Shown: piece after piece, positions 32,179 through 41,278 of the stretch
How positions within the stretch are numbered: the stretch's first letter is position 1
Layout of the letters: each line of letters opens with the position of its first letter
Source of the DNA: Bacteroidales bacterium
Lineage (GTDB): Bacteria > Bacteroidota > Bacteroidia > Bacteroidales > F082
NCBI GenBank assembly: GCA_017477425.1
Contig: JAFUVT010000005.1
Location: forward strand, 1 to 42,840
DNA: 42,840 nucleotides
Reading direction: 5' to 3'
The notes under the pieces: model-generated
Told to the model about the DNA's origin: nothing
The model's database searches: none
The model's input: only the letters and a program-made list of their open reading frames with translations
Made by a program: the position numbers and the translations under genes

Positions 32179-34950
32179 ATGACCGCAGGAAACAACCGTA
32201 AAGAGAACACTTTCAAGAAGAAACTAACCGAACCGCAGTCTTTGGAGGAGTTGCACGAAATCATCGAGGCCCCGATTGACGAATCGCCCAAAAAAGAAGC
32301 CCCAAAAAAGGCCGAAAAAACGCCGAAAAGCAAAACGCCAAAGAAACAAAAGCCTGAAACCGAGGAGAAAGCCCCCGACGGACGCATCAAGCGCGTCATC
32401 GGCATTCTGTTCATCATCCTCGCCGTGTTTTTGGGCCTCGCTTTCATCTCCTACTTGGTGAGCTTCTTCAGTGGCCATCACCAAGAATACGGCTACAAAA
32501 TCTTCAGTCAGGATGTCCATATCGAAAACCGGACGGGCAGCGCTGGCGTGTTCCTGGCGCAAACGCTCATCAAGGAGTCGTTTGGTATCGGTGCATTCTT
32601 CTTTGTTTATCTGTTGGCACTCATTGGTTTATGGCTGACCGACAACGCCAAAATCAAGATGTGGACCCTTTGGAAATACGCCCTGATGTGCCTAGTTTGG
32701 CTGCCGCTGTTCTTCGGGTTCCTTTCGGGCGACAAATGCGGCCTTTCTTCCTGCGCCATCTTTGGCGGTGCAGTCGGGCTGTGGCTCAACAACATCCTTG
32801 AAACCTACACAGGCTGGATTGGCGTACTGCTTGTGCTCATCTTCCTGTTCCTGGTCTTCGCGGTTTACCAATTCAATCTGACGCTCAACCATATCAAGCA
32901 GTTGCGCGAGAAACGAGAAGCGGAAAAACGTCAACAAGCCGCCATTCTTGCCGAGCAACGCATCAAGGAAGAGCTTGAAAGACAGCAAAATGGCAATAAC
33001 GAACCTATCGTCGACCCTGAATTCGACTCGAATGACGGTTTTTCCGAACACAATGACCCTTACGATCGTCCCGACCTTCCTCCCGTCACCGCCCACATCA
33101 AGAACCCTGATTTGGAAATCGTGACCAACGACGGCGAGGAAAAAGAAAGCCAGAAACCGAAGGAAAACGTATTAGTCAACAAGCAAAGCACTGATACACA
33201 AACTACTGTAGAAACCACACAGCTACAAAACCCAATCATTTCAGTTGAAACCATTGTGGAAACCGACGATGACGTCAAGCCTTCAGTGACCACCACCGAA
33301 AAGCCGAAAGAGACCACAATCGAAAAGCCAAAAGACGCTGAAAACGAGGTGAAATTGGTCATTGAGGACACACCGAAGGAGGAGACCGTCGAAAAGGCCC
33401 AAAACATTGAACACCACACTATTGACACGCCTTTTGATCCGCGTTATGAGTTGCGCGACTTCAAGTTCCCGACTTTGGATATGCTCAACGACTACGGTGG
33501 CAAGAAGTCGGAAATCAACGAAGAAGAACTGAACGCCAACAAAAACAAAATCGTGGAGACTTTGGGCAACTACGGCATCGCCATCGACAAGATCAAAGCG
33601 ACCATTGGTCCCACGGTCACCTTATATGAAATCGTGCCCGCCGCCGGTGTCAGAATTTCGAAAATCAAGAACTTGGAAGACGACATCGCACTGAGTTTGG
33701 CCGCCCTCGGCATCCGTATCATCGCCCCGATTCCAGGCAAAGGCACCATCGGCATCGAAGTGCCGAACAGCAAACCTGAGACCGTCTCGATGCGCAGCGT
33801 TTTGAGTTCCGAAAAGTTCCAAAACACGAAATATGCCCTTCCTTGCGCCATCGGTAAGACGATTTCAAACGAAACCTACGTCTTCGACTTGGCCAAGATG
33901 CCCCACATCCTGATGGCTGGTGCCACGGGTCAAGGTAAGTCGGTGGGACTGAATGCCATCGTGGCTTCGTTGCTCTACAGCAAGCATCCTTCGGAACTGA
34001 AATTCGTGATGGTCGACCCGAAGAAGGTGGAATTGACGCTTTACAACCGCATTGAACGTCACTATCTCGCCAAACTTCCTGATTCAGAAGACGCTATCAT
34101 CACTGATGTAAAGAAAGTGGTACGCACGCTCAACTCCTTGTGCATCGAGATGGACAACCGCTACGACCTGCTCAAGGCCGCCGAATGCCGCAACATTATC
34201 GAATACAACGAGAAGTTCAAGAAACGCGTCCTGTTGCCCACCGAAGGCCATCGTTTCCTGCCTTACATCGTACTCATCGTCGACGAGTTCGCCGACCTGA
34301 TTATGACCGCTGGCCGCGAGGTGGAAGCCCCGATTGCCCGTTTGGCCCAACTGGCCCGCGCCATTGGCATCCATCTGATTATTGCAACGCAACGTCCTTC
34401 GGTCAACGTCATCACCGGCTCCATCAAGGCCAACTTCCCTGCCCGTATCGCTTTCCGCGTCATCTCGGCCGTCGACTCGAAGACCATTCTCGACCAAAGC
34501 GGCGCCAACCAGCTCATCGGTCGCGGCGACATGCTGCTCTCGACGGGCAACGACCTCGTGCGCCTGCAATGCGCCTTCATCGATACGCCCGAAGTGGAAG
34601 AAGTCACGCAATTTATTGGCGAACAACGCGGATTCCCAACACCTTACGAACTGCCTGAGGTGCCAGAGGAAGAAGGCGAAGCTGCCGACATTGACGACGA
34701 TGGCGAGCGCGACAGCCTCTTCGAGGAAGCTGCCCGCATCGTGGTGCAGACGCAACAAGGCTCCACTTCCATGATCCAGCGCAAGCTGAAACTCGGCTAC
34801 AACCGCGCCGGTCGCATCATCGACCAATTGGAGGCCGCCGGCATCGTGGGGCCGTTCTCCGGAAGCAAGTCACGCGAGGTGAAAGTTGCCAACGAATTCG
34901 CTTTGGAACAGATTTTGCGGGACTTGGACAACAAAGACAACGGAATTTGA
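32179..34950 (+). CDS. ftsK: DNA translocase FtsK/SpoIIIE
   Basis: A 923-residue DNA pump for chromosome clearance at division. An N-terminal Lys-rich stretch (1-70) is followed by about four membrane segments (70-250), an acidic Thr/Glu-rich linker (about 260-430, with repeated KPKE-type units), the motor and the gamma domain. Walker A is GATGQGKS near 581-588 and Walker B LIVDEFADLIM near 697-707. The gamma DNA-recognition domain is at about 845-910 (MIQRKLKLGYNRAGRII). The start was placed at 32179, after the -7 box; the upstream in-frame extension would overlap the terminator and promoter. Confidence 0.96.
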   Translation: MTAGNNRKENTFKKKLTEPQSLEELHEIIEAPIDESPKKEAPKKAEKTPKSKTPKKQKPETEEKAPDGRIKRVIGILFIILAVFLGLAFISYLVSFFSGHHQEYGYKIFSQDVHIENRTGSAGVFLAQTLIKESFGIGAFFFVYLLALIGLWLTDNAKIKMWTLWKYALMCLVWLPLFFGFLSGDKCGLSSCAIFGGAVGLWLNNILETYTGWIGVLLVLIFLFLVFAVYQFNLTLNHIKQLREKREAEKRQQAAILAEQRIKEELERQQNGNNEPIVDPEFDSNDGFSEHNDPYDRPDLPPVTAHIKNPDLEIVTNDGEEKESQKPKENVLVNKQSTDTQTTVETTQLQNPIISVETIVETDDDVKPSVTTTEKPKETTIEKPKDAENEVKLVIEDTPKEETVEKAQNIEHHTIDTPFDPRYELRDFKFPTLDMLNDYGGKKSEINEEELNANKNKIVETLGNYGIAIDKIKATIGPTVTLYEIVPAAGVRISKIKNLEDDIALSLAALGIRIIAPIPGKGTIGIEVPNSKPETVSMRSVLSSEKFQNTKYALPCAIGKTISNETYVFDLAKMPHILMAGATGQGKSVGLNAIVASLLYSKHPSELKFVMVDPKKVELTLYNRIERHYLAKLPDSEDAIITDVKKVVRTLNSLCIEMDNRYDLLKAAECRNIIEYNEKFKKRVLLPTEGHRFLPYIVLIVDEFADLIMTAGREVEAPIARLAQLARAIGIHLIIATQRPSVNVITGSIKANFPARIAFRVISAVDSKTILDQSGANQLIGRGDMLLSTGNDLVRLQCAFIDTPEVEEVTQFIGEQRGFPTPYELPEVPEEEGEAADIDDDGERDSLFEEAARIVVQTQQGSTSMIQRKLKLGYNRAGRIIDQLEAAGIVGPFSGSKSREVKVANEFALEQILRDLDNKDNGI

Positions 34951-34952
34951 AA

Positions 34953-35576
34953 ATGAAAACGAAAAACATCATCGCTAGCCTGCTCTTATTATTTGCAGCA
35001 CAAGTAGTTACAGCACAAAATAGTGCAGACGTCCTCGTCCGCGCTTTCGTCGACCAAATCAAAAGCCACAAGAACGTTGAGATGACTTTCAGCTACCAAT
35101 TCAGTCCCGATGGCAAAAATTTTAGCGAGGCTGAAAACGGAAAGGCTTGGCTTCAAGGCGAATCCTACAAAATCGAGATGGCCGAACAACACAATATCTC
35201 TGACGGAAAAACCATCTGGACTTACCTGATTGACGAAGAAGAAGTGATGGTGAGCGACGCCACCGAGGGCACCGACAACACCCCACTTAAGCTGTTCACT
35301 TCCCTTGACGAGAGCTATGTAGCCACCCTTGCCAGTATCGATGCAAAAGGCATCGCCACCGTCGAGCTGGCCAACCCCAAGGGACAATACAAGCGCGTGA
35401 GCCTCAAGATTGACACCAAGAAGAACGAAGTCAAAACCGCCGACATCTATATGGAAGACGGCAGCCGTTTGACTCTCCATATTGAAGAGCTGAAATTCGA
35501 CCAGAAATTGGACGAAAAATTCTTCAACTTCGACGAGAAAGCCCATCCCAACGTCGATGTGATAGACATGCGATGA
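34953..35576 (+). CDS. lolA: LolA-like outer membrane lipoprotein carrier
   Basis: A 207-residue periplasmic protein with a signal peptide (MKTKNIIASLLLLFAAQVVTAQ type, cleaved near 22). The half-barrel LolA signature follows: VEMTFSYQFSPDGK, GKAWLQGESYKIEM, SDGKTIWTYL and, near the C-terminus, KFDQKLDEKFFNF. LolA carries lipoproteins from the inner to the outer membrane, which fits the TamL lipoprotein later in the window. The ATG at 34953 is preferred over an in-frame TTG at 34947. It begins 2 bp after the ftsK stop. Confidence 0.88.
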   Translation: MKTKNIIASLLLLFAAQVVTAQNSADVLVRAFVDQIKSHKNVEMTFSYQFSPDGKNFSEAENGKAWLQGESYKIEMAEQHNISDGKTIWTYLIDEEEVMVSDATEGTDNTPLKLFTSLDESYVATLASIDAKGIATVELANPKGQYKRVSLKIDTKKNEVKTADIYMEDGSRLTLHIEELKFDQKLDEKFFNFDEKAHPNVDVIDMR

Positions 35577-35631
35577 GACAATAAAAACGTCATAACATTG
35601 TTTAGTTTAAAAACATAATTCAATTACAAAT

Positions 35632-36333
35632 ATGAATCTCCTACAAATCCAACAAACAGTCAATGATTTGGGCACTGCTGCAGCCGCTGAAGCTGCTGCA
35701 CAGCCCTCCGAAGTCAAGCTTTCTCTCCTTCAACTTGCCAGCAAAGGCGGATGGATTATGATCCTATTGGCCATCCTTTCCGTCATAGCGGTTTACATCT
35801 TCATCGAACGCTACATTGCCGTCTCGCGTGCCACAAAATACGACAATGGCTTTATGGATCGCATCCGCGAATATATGAAAGACGGCAAGCTGGATTCGGC
35901 AAGGGCCCTTTGCAGAGGCAACTCCACCCCCATTTCCAGGATGATTGAAAAAGGCCTTTCACGCATTGGACGTCCTCTGGGCGACATCCAGTCGGCCATC
36001 GAAAACGTGGGCAATCTTGAAGTCGCGCAACTGGAACGCGGTGTGAGCATCTTGGCCATGATTGCCAGTGCCGCCCCGATGATCGGTTTCCTCGGTACGG
36101 TAACAGGTATGATTCGCGCCTTCTACAATATGTCGATGGCGGGCAACAACATCGACATTTCACTGCTTTCGTCAGGCATCTATGAAGCTATGGTGACCAC
36201 CGTCGGAGGTCTCATCGTAGGCATCATTGCCTATTTCTTCCACGCCATCCTCTCCAACAAAATCCAAAAAGTGGTCAACCTACTCGAAGGCAAGGCCACC
36301 GAGTTCATGGACGTGTTGAACGAACCCGCTTAA
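35632..36333 (+). CDS. exbB: ExbB/TolQ-type proton channel subunit
   Basis: A 233-residue MotA/TolQ/ExbB-family protein with three membrane segments: near 38-60, around 140-162 (SILAMIASAAPMIGFLGTVTGMI) and around 180-208. The second and third segments hold the conserved Thr/Gly pattern of the proton path. With ExbD and the TonB-like protein encoded next, it would use the proton motive force to energise outer membrane transport or envelope functions. It lies 55 bp after lolA. No exact TAnnTTTG promoter is in the gap. Confidence 0.92.
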   Translation: MNLLQIQQTVNDLGTAAAAEAAAQPSEVKLSLLQLASKGGWIMILLAILSVIAVYIFIERYIAVSRATKYDNGFMDRIREYMKDGKLDSARALCRGNSTPISRMIEKGLSRIGRPLGDIQSAIENVGNLEVAQLERGVSILAMIASAAPMIGFLGTVTGMIRAFYNMSMAGNNIDISLLSSGIYEAMVTTVGGLIVGIIAYFFHAILSNKIQKVVNLLEGKATEFMDVLNEPA

Positions 36334-36345
36334 AACCAAAGCATT

Positions 36346-36759
36346 ATGGCCATCAAATCGAGAAATAAGGTAGAGCCTACGTTCAACTCGTCGTCCATGT
36401 CGGACCTGGTGTTCCTGCTGCTGATTTTCTTCATGCTGACCTCCACTTTGGTCGCACCAAACGCCATCAAACTGATGTTGCCCTCAAGCAACAGCAAGAC
36501 CATGGCCAAGCAAACCGTTACCGTCTACGTGAACGAACAATTCCAATATTTCGTGGACGAAACGCCCGCCGATGAGGCCCAACTCACCGACCTCATCAAC
36601 GCCAAAATCGGCAACGACAGCCAGGCCACCGTGGTGCTTCGCTCGGACAAGACCGTTCCGGTCCAATATGTGGTCAACGTGATTGACGCTGTCAACGAAA
36701 TCAACAACGCCACTGGCAACAACCATAAAGTCATCCTCGCCACATCACCCAAAAGATAG
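36346..36759 (+). CDS. exbD: ExbD/TolR-type protein
   Basis: A 137-residue protein with a short cytoplasmic start, one membrane segment near 20-40 (MSDLVFLLLIFFMLTSTLV) that includes the conserved proton-carrying Asp, and a periplasmic domain with the DKTVPVQYVVNVIDAV-type pattern. It is the partner of the ExbB protein encoded 12 bp upstream. Confidence 0.92.
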   Translation: MAIKSRNKVEPTFNSSSMSDLVFLLLIFFMLTSTLVAPNAIKLMLPSSNSKTMAKQTVTVYVNEQFQYFVDETPADEAQLTDLINAKIGNDSQATVVLRSDKTVPVQYVVNVIDAVNEINNATGNNHKVILATSPKR

Positions 36760-36763
36760 GAGG
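36758..36763 (+). promoter_or_regulatory. Shine-Dalgarno site before the TonB-like gene
   Basis: AGGAGG overlaps the exbD stop codon and is 7 bp from the ATG at 36771. It is one of three near-perfect sites noted in this window. Confidence 0.5.
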
Positions 36764-36770
36764 TCGAACG

Positions 36771-37532
36771 ATGGAAAACAAAGAAAAGAAAGACAAAGGC
36801 ATAGCAATAGGCGGCACCATTTTGGTACACGCTTTGGCGGTGCTTCTCCTCCTCCTGATGGCTTTCAAGACGCCTTTGCCGCTCCCAGGCGAAGAAGGCG
36901 TGGAGGTTGACTTGGGCATGATGGACCAAGGCATGGGCAACATCCAGCCCGAAAAGCCCGCCATCCCCATGGCCGCACAGCCCAAGCAAGAACAGAGCCA
37001 AAGCAAGGAAGACCTTGTCACCCAAAACGACGAGGAAGCTCCTGCCATTGAGAAGCCCAAAGTCAACAAACCAAAACCGCAGGAAAAACCCGCCGAAGAG
37101 CCTAAGCCCACCGTTAACCAAAGGGCGTTGTTCAAAGGCAACAACAACCCGCAAGCCGGTGGTTCGGAAGGCATCACAGGGCAACCTGGCGACCAAGGCA
37201 AGCCCAACGGATTGGCTGGAGTGAGACAATATGAAGGTCAAGGTGGTAAAGGCAACGGCACGGGTTACGACCTCGGCGGTCGCGGTGCGAAATCGTTGCA
37301 CCGCCCCAACGATGACTTCTCGGAAGAAGGCGTCATCGTGGTGGACATCTGGGTCAACCGCTCTGGACAAGTCACACGAGCCGAAGTCGCCAATAAAGGC
37401 ACCACATTGATTAACAACGAGATGCGGCAAAAAGCCAAACAAGCTGCCCTGCGTTCCTCCTTTGCTGCCGACCCTGACGCTCCCGAGGAGCAACACGGCA
37501 CCATCACCTATACTTTTGTGATAAACCAGTAA
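36771..37532 (+). CDS. TonB/TolA-like energy transducer
   Basis: A 253-residue protein with a membrane segment near 12-31, a Pro/Glu/Lys/Gln-rich spacer (about 55-110) able to span the periplasm, a Gly-rich zone (about 120-170) and a C-terminal TonB_C-like domain (GVIVVDIWVNRSGQVTRAEV near 184-203). It transmits ExbB-ExbD force to outer membrane partners. The C-terminal domain is short, so it may be more TolA-like than a classical TonB. The partner receptor is not in the window. Confidence 0.88.
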   Translation: MENKEKKDKGIAIGGTILVHALAVLLLLLMAFKTPLPLPGEEGVEVDLGMMDQGMGNIQPEKPAIPMAAQPKQEQSQSKEDLVTQNDEEAPAIEKPKVNKPKPQEKPAEEPKPTVNQRALFKGNNNPQAGGSEGITGQPGDQGKPNGLAGVRQYEGQGGKGNGTGYDLGGRGAKSLHRPNDDFSEEGVIVVDIWVNRSGQVTRAEVANKGTTLINNEMRQKAKQAALRSSFAADPDAPEEQHGTITYTFVINQ

Positions 37533-37545
37533 ATCAATAAAACAC

Positions 37546-37569
37546 GGCCCTTCGACAGGCTCAGGGACC
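37546..37569 (+). repeat. REP-like 24-bp repeat, copy C (intergenic)
   Basis: Plus-strand core TTCGACAGGCTCAGGGACC after GGCCC. It is identical to copy B over 24 bases. It is the left half of an inverted pair in the 100-bp gap before folC. Confidence 0.85.
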
Positions 37570-37591
37570 TTAGCTCAAGCATCATTATGAA

Positions 37592-37615
37592 GGTGCCAGA
37601 GCTTGTCGAAGGCCC
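37592..37615 (-). repeat. REP-like repeat, copy D (intergenic, inverted)
   Basis: Contains AGCTTGTCGAAGG in opposite orientation to copy C, with three mismatches to copy A over 24 bases. Together with copy C and the 22-base spacer it can form a long imperfect hairpin in RNA. Confidence 0.75.
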
Positions 37616-37632
37616 GACTTCAAAACAATTCT

Positions 37633-38919
37633 ATGACTTACACTGAAACCCTGGAATGGATGTTCAACAAACTCCCGATGTATCAACGCATTGGAGCCGC
37701 AGCCTACAAGGCTGACCTCAACAACACCATCCAACTCCTTCAACTTTTAGACAACCCTCACCAAAATTTCAAGTCAGTGCACGTGGCTGGAACCAACGGC
37801 AAAGGTTCCACATCGCACATGTTGGCTTCGGTTTTTCAAGAAGCTGGCTTTAAGACCGGACTCTACACCTCGCCCCATCTGCGCGACTTCCGCGAACGCA
37901 TCCGCATCAACGGCGAGATGATTCCCGAAGAGAACGTAGTGCAATTCATTGACACTTACAAGGACAAGTTCGAAGCCATGGAACTCTCCTTCTTCGAGAT
38001 GACCGTCGGCATGGCCTTCGATTATTTCTCGAAGGAAAAAGTCGACATCGCCATCGTCGAGGTGGGCATGGGCGGCCGGTTGGATTCCACCAACCTTATC
38101 ACGCCCGAAGTAAGCATCATCACCAACATCGACTTCGACCACATGAAGTTCCTTGGCGACACGCGGGCCAAGATCGCCTACGAGAAAGCCGGCATTATCA
38201 AGCCGAGCATATCCGTGGTCATTGGCGAGACCCATCCCGAGACGCAACAGGTCTTCATCGACAAAGCGAAGGAATGCGGCAGCCCGATTTATTTCGCCGA
38301 CCAGATTTTCGACTGCGACAAAATCCATATCGAATCGCAAACCGAACAGCAATTTGACATTTGGAAGAACAGCGAGCTCTACATGGAAGCGCTCGAAATC
38401 CCTCTGATGGGCAACTACCAACAGAAGAACCTCACCACCGTGATGTGCGCCCTCGACCTGCTTCGCGCGAAGTTCAACCTTTCGGAAGACGACATCCGCG
38501 ACGGCATCGCCAAAGTCATCCGCAACACCCATTTGATGGGTCGGTGGCAAATCCTCAACAAAGACCCCTTGACCATCGCCGACACAGGACACAACGTGGC
38601 AGGCATAACTGAAGTGGTAAGACAACTGGCCGAAATGAGCTACAACAAGCTGCATTTCGTGCTCGGCATGGTCAACGACAAAGACATTGACAGTGTCCTG
38701 CAACTGCTTCCCCGTGGCGCGGAGTACTATTTCTGCAAGGCTGACATTCCCAGAGGGTTGGATGCCAATATCTTAGCCGAAAAAGCCTTCGAGATGGGTC
38801 TTCGCGGGATGGCCTTCGAATCGGTCGGTCACGCCTATCGTTCGGCCGTGAACAACGCCCGCTTCGGCGACGTCGTCTTCATCGGTGGCAGCAATTTCAC
38901 TGTGGCCGAAGTCGTGTAA
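37633..38919 (+). CDS. folC: Folylpolyglutamate/dihydrofolate synthase FolC
   Basis: A 428-residue Mur-ligase-like enzyme that adds glutamate to dihydropteroate or folates. The ATP loop GTNGKGSTSHML is near 55-66, followed by TSPHLRDFRERIRI, a Mur-ligase-like VEVGMGGRLDSTN near 146-158, and the C-terminal domain with DTGHNVAG. The start at 37633 (MTYTETLEW) matches the family. The in-frame ATG 30 bp upstream would translate part of the REP-like repeat. It is preceded by the inverted REP-like pair, which may separate it from the exb operon. Confidence 0.95.
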   Translation: MTYTETLEWMFNKLPMYQRIGAAAYKADLNNTIQLLQLLDNPHQNFKSVHVAGTNGKGSTSHMLASVFQEAGFKTGLYTSPHLRDFRERIRINGEMIPEENVVQFIDTYKDKFEAMELSFFEMTVGMAFDYFSKEKVDIAIVEVGMGGRLDSTNLITPEVSIITNIDFDHMKFLGDTRAKIAYEKAGIIKPSISVVIGETHPETQQVFIDKAKECGSPIYFADQIFDCDKIHIESQTEQQFDIWKNSELYMEALEIPLMGNYQQKNLTTVMCALDLLRAKFNLSEDDIRDGIAKVIRNTHLMGRWQILNKDPLTIADTGHNVAGITEVVRQLAEMSYNKLHFVLGMVNDKDIDSVLQLLPRGAEYYFCKADIPRGLDANILAEKAFEMGLRGMAFESVGHAYRSAVNNARFGDVVFIGGSNFTVAEVV

Positions 38920-38931
38920 AGGATTTATTCT

Positions 38932-38939
38932 TACCTTTG
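38932..38939 (+). promoter_or_regulatory. Bacteroidota -7 box for tamL
   Basis: TACCTTTG fits TAnnTTTG. It lies 16 bp before the ATG at 38956, implying a leader of about 10 nt. Confidence 0.6.
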
Positions 38940-38955
38940 CGCCAAATTGCATTGC

Positions 38956-41268
38956 ATGTCAGGCAAAAGGCTCCATATCCTCTTCGGTCTGCTCGCGGTC
39001 ATGTTATTGGCCTCGTGCGGTGTCAGTCGATTTGTGCCCGAAGGCAAATACCTTGTGCAAACAAATACCGTCAAGATTGAAGGAGAGAAGACAGACATCA
39101 GCAAGTCGGAACTATCGTCCTACATCTCACTCAAGCCTTACAAAAGCGCCTTTGAGACCAACTTTGGAACGCGCATTTATTACAAGTCGGAACGAAGACC
39201 CAACAGCAAGCTATGGAAATGGTTGAACAAGACGTTCGGCAACGAGCCCGTATATTATGAGGCCGCTGGAGCCAACAATTCCGCTTCACAAATGATGCGT
39301 TACCTGGACAATGTCGGTTATTTCCACTCCAAAGTAACCCATATGGTGAAAACCAAAGGCAAAAAGGCCAAGGTCACTTACCATGTCTATCCTACGCAGC
39401 CCTACTATATCAATCAATTCGAATACGATATCCCAGACCCATCGATTCGGCAGACCATCATGCGTGATAGCACCAAGTTCCCGATAGGCCAAGGTGACAT
39501 CTACAATTCCTACAAACTCAACGACGAGAGAGACCTCATCACTGAAAGGATGAAGAACTCCGGCTTCTTCTATTTTAACCGCGACATCATTTTCTATGAG
39601 GTCGACAGCAACTACATGAACCATACCCTATCCATCAAAATGCGGATGAAAGACAACGCTTTGGCCTATAAGAAATACCAGATTAAGGACATCAGCGTTT
39701 ACCCAGATTTCTCTGTATTCAGAAGGAATGACAGGCCGGTCGACTCAGCCCAACTCTTCCTTGAAGTCGGGCGAAGGAAACGTCCCAACACCATTGATTT
39801 CTTCTATTACGACAAGCCCCAAGTCAAACCACAGACATTTTCACAATCCATCAACATTATTGAAGGCTTGCCTTACAATCAAAGAAGCGTGACGGGGACC
39901 TACAAGGCATTAAGCAATTTCAGGCTATTCAGGAATGTAAACATTGAATTCGACACCGTGCCCAACCCTAACGACTCATTAAATCTTCTTGATTGCCGAA
40001 TCACCATGCAACAAAACGACGTGCACTCGTTCACCGTGCAAGGCGACGGCACCTATTCGGACGGCGATTTGGGCATCAAAGGGAGCTTCTCCTATACAAA
40101 TCGCAACATTTTTCATGGTGCCGAGACTTTTCAACTCAGTCTCAAAGGAGGCCTGGAAGGTCAGAGACTATTAGGGACCGAGATCGCTGAAAGCGAGCAG
40201 AAGGTTTTCAACACGCGAGAACTGGGCATCACGGCCAGCATCCAGTTTCCCAAGTTCCTGGGGCCTTTCTCGTCTCTCGAATTTGCTCGAGACTATCAAC
40301 CGACCACCTCGGTTTCATTGGGCATTAACGGACAAGTGAGATATTACTATTCGCGGTACACCTCGACAGCCTCGTTCAGCTACGACTGGAAAAGCAATTA
40401 TCGGAAAGGGCACAATCTGACTCCCGTCTACCTTAACAGCGTCAAGATAACAAACATTAACCCCGTTTTCCAGGACTACATCGACAACGAAATCAGCCAA
40501 CGGAAGAAAGACCAGTATACCAGCCACTTCATCCTTGGAACTCGTTATTCATACGTCTATAGCAGCCAAAGCCTCAATCGAACAGGAAGTTTCATTTATT
40601 TGCGTACAGATTTCGAATCTAGCGGCAACCTGCTTTCACTGTTCAACAACACAAAACTCATCACCAACAATGATGGCCATCATGAATTGTTCGGAATCCG
40701 CTACGCCCAATATGTTAGGGCCAGCGTCGATCTGCGCCAGCATCTTCAACTCGGCGAGCAATCATGGTTTGTCATGAGGCAATTCGTTGGTCTTGGTCTT
40801 CCTTATGGCAACTCTCGCGACCTTCCCTTCGAGCGCAGTTTCTATGGCGGCGGCTCCAACGGCTTGCGCGGCTGGCTCTATCGTACCGTTGGTCCTGGAG
40901 GATATGTCCCGACCAACAATGACATTGAAAAAACCGGCGATATGCAACTGGAATTGAATGCGGAATTCCGATTCCCTATCTATAACATTTTCAAAGGGGC
41001 GGTTTTCGTCGATGCAGGCAATGTGTGGACCTACCACCCCAACGAGTCCATGCCTGAAAGCGAATTCGATTTCCGCAAGTTTTATCGTCAAATCGCATTT
41101 GATGCAGGCATTGGATTGCGATTGGATGTCTCTTTCCTTATCCTTCGCTTCGATTTCGCCTATGCCATGCGCAATCCCTATAAAGACGATTCTGGAAGCT
41201 ATTGGCGGTTTAACAACACTAATCTCAATAATCTAAGAATGCAGATAGGCATTGGCTATCCTTTCTGA
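38956..41268 (+). CDS. tamL: BamA/TamA-family outer membrane lipoprotein (TamL)
   Basis: A 770-residue Omp85-family protein. The signal peptide ends in a lipobox LASC with Cys21, so it is lipidated, a hallmark of the Bacteroidota TamL variant. POTRA-like repeats fill about 30-380, and a C-terminal 16-strand barrel follows. The SNGLRGWLY block is the conserved (V/L)RG(F/W) lid motif, and the chain ends in aromatic GIGYPF. It would work with an inner-membrane TamB-like partner, not in this window, in outer membrane assembly. The ATG at 38956 is preferred over an in-frame TTG at 38947. Confidence 0.92.
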   Translation: MSGKRLHILFGLLAVMLLASCGVSRFVPEGKYLVQTNTVKIEGEKTDISKSELSSYISLKPYKSAFETNFGTRIYYKSERRPNSKLWKWLNKTFGNEPVYYEAAGANNSASQMMRYLDNVGYFHSKVTHMVKTKGKKAKVTYHVYPTQPYYINQFEYDIPDPSIRQTIMRDSTKFPIGQGDIYNSYKLNDERDLITERMKNSGFFYFNRDIIFYEVDSNYMNHTLSIKMRMKDNALAYKKYQIKDISVYPDFSVFRRNDRPVDSAQLFLEVGRRKRPNTIDFFYYDKPQVKPQTFSQSINIIEGLPYNQRSVTGTYKALSNFRLFRNVNIEFDTVPNPNDSLNLLDCRITMQQNDVHSFTVQGDGTYSDGDLGIKGSFSYTNRNIFHGAETFQLSLKGGLEGQRLLGTEIAESEQKVFNTRELGITASIQFPKFLGPFSSLEFARDYQPTTSVSLGINGQVRYYYSRYTSTASFSYDWKSNYRKGHNLTPVYLNSVKITNINPVFQDYIDNEISQRKKDQYTSHFILGTRYSYVYSSQSLNRTGSFIYLRTDFESSGNLLSLFNNTKLITNNDGHHELFGIRYAQYVRASVDLRQHLQLGEQSWFVMRQFVGLGLPYGNSRDLPFERSFYGGGSNGLRGWLYRTVGPGGYVPTNNDIEKTGDMQLELNAEFRFPIYNIFKGAVFVDAGNVWTYHPNESMPESEFDFRKFYRQIAFDAGIGLRLDVSFLILRFDFAYAMRNPYKDDSGSYWRFNNTNLNNLRMQIGIGYPF

Positions 41269-41278
41269 ACCCTCCAAC

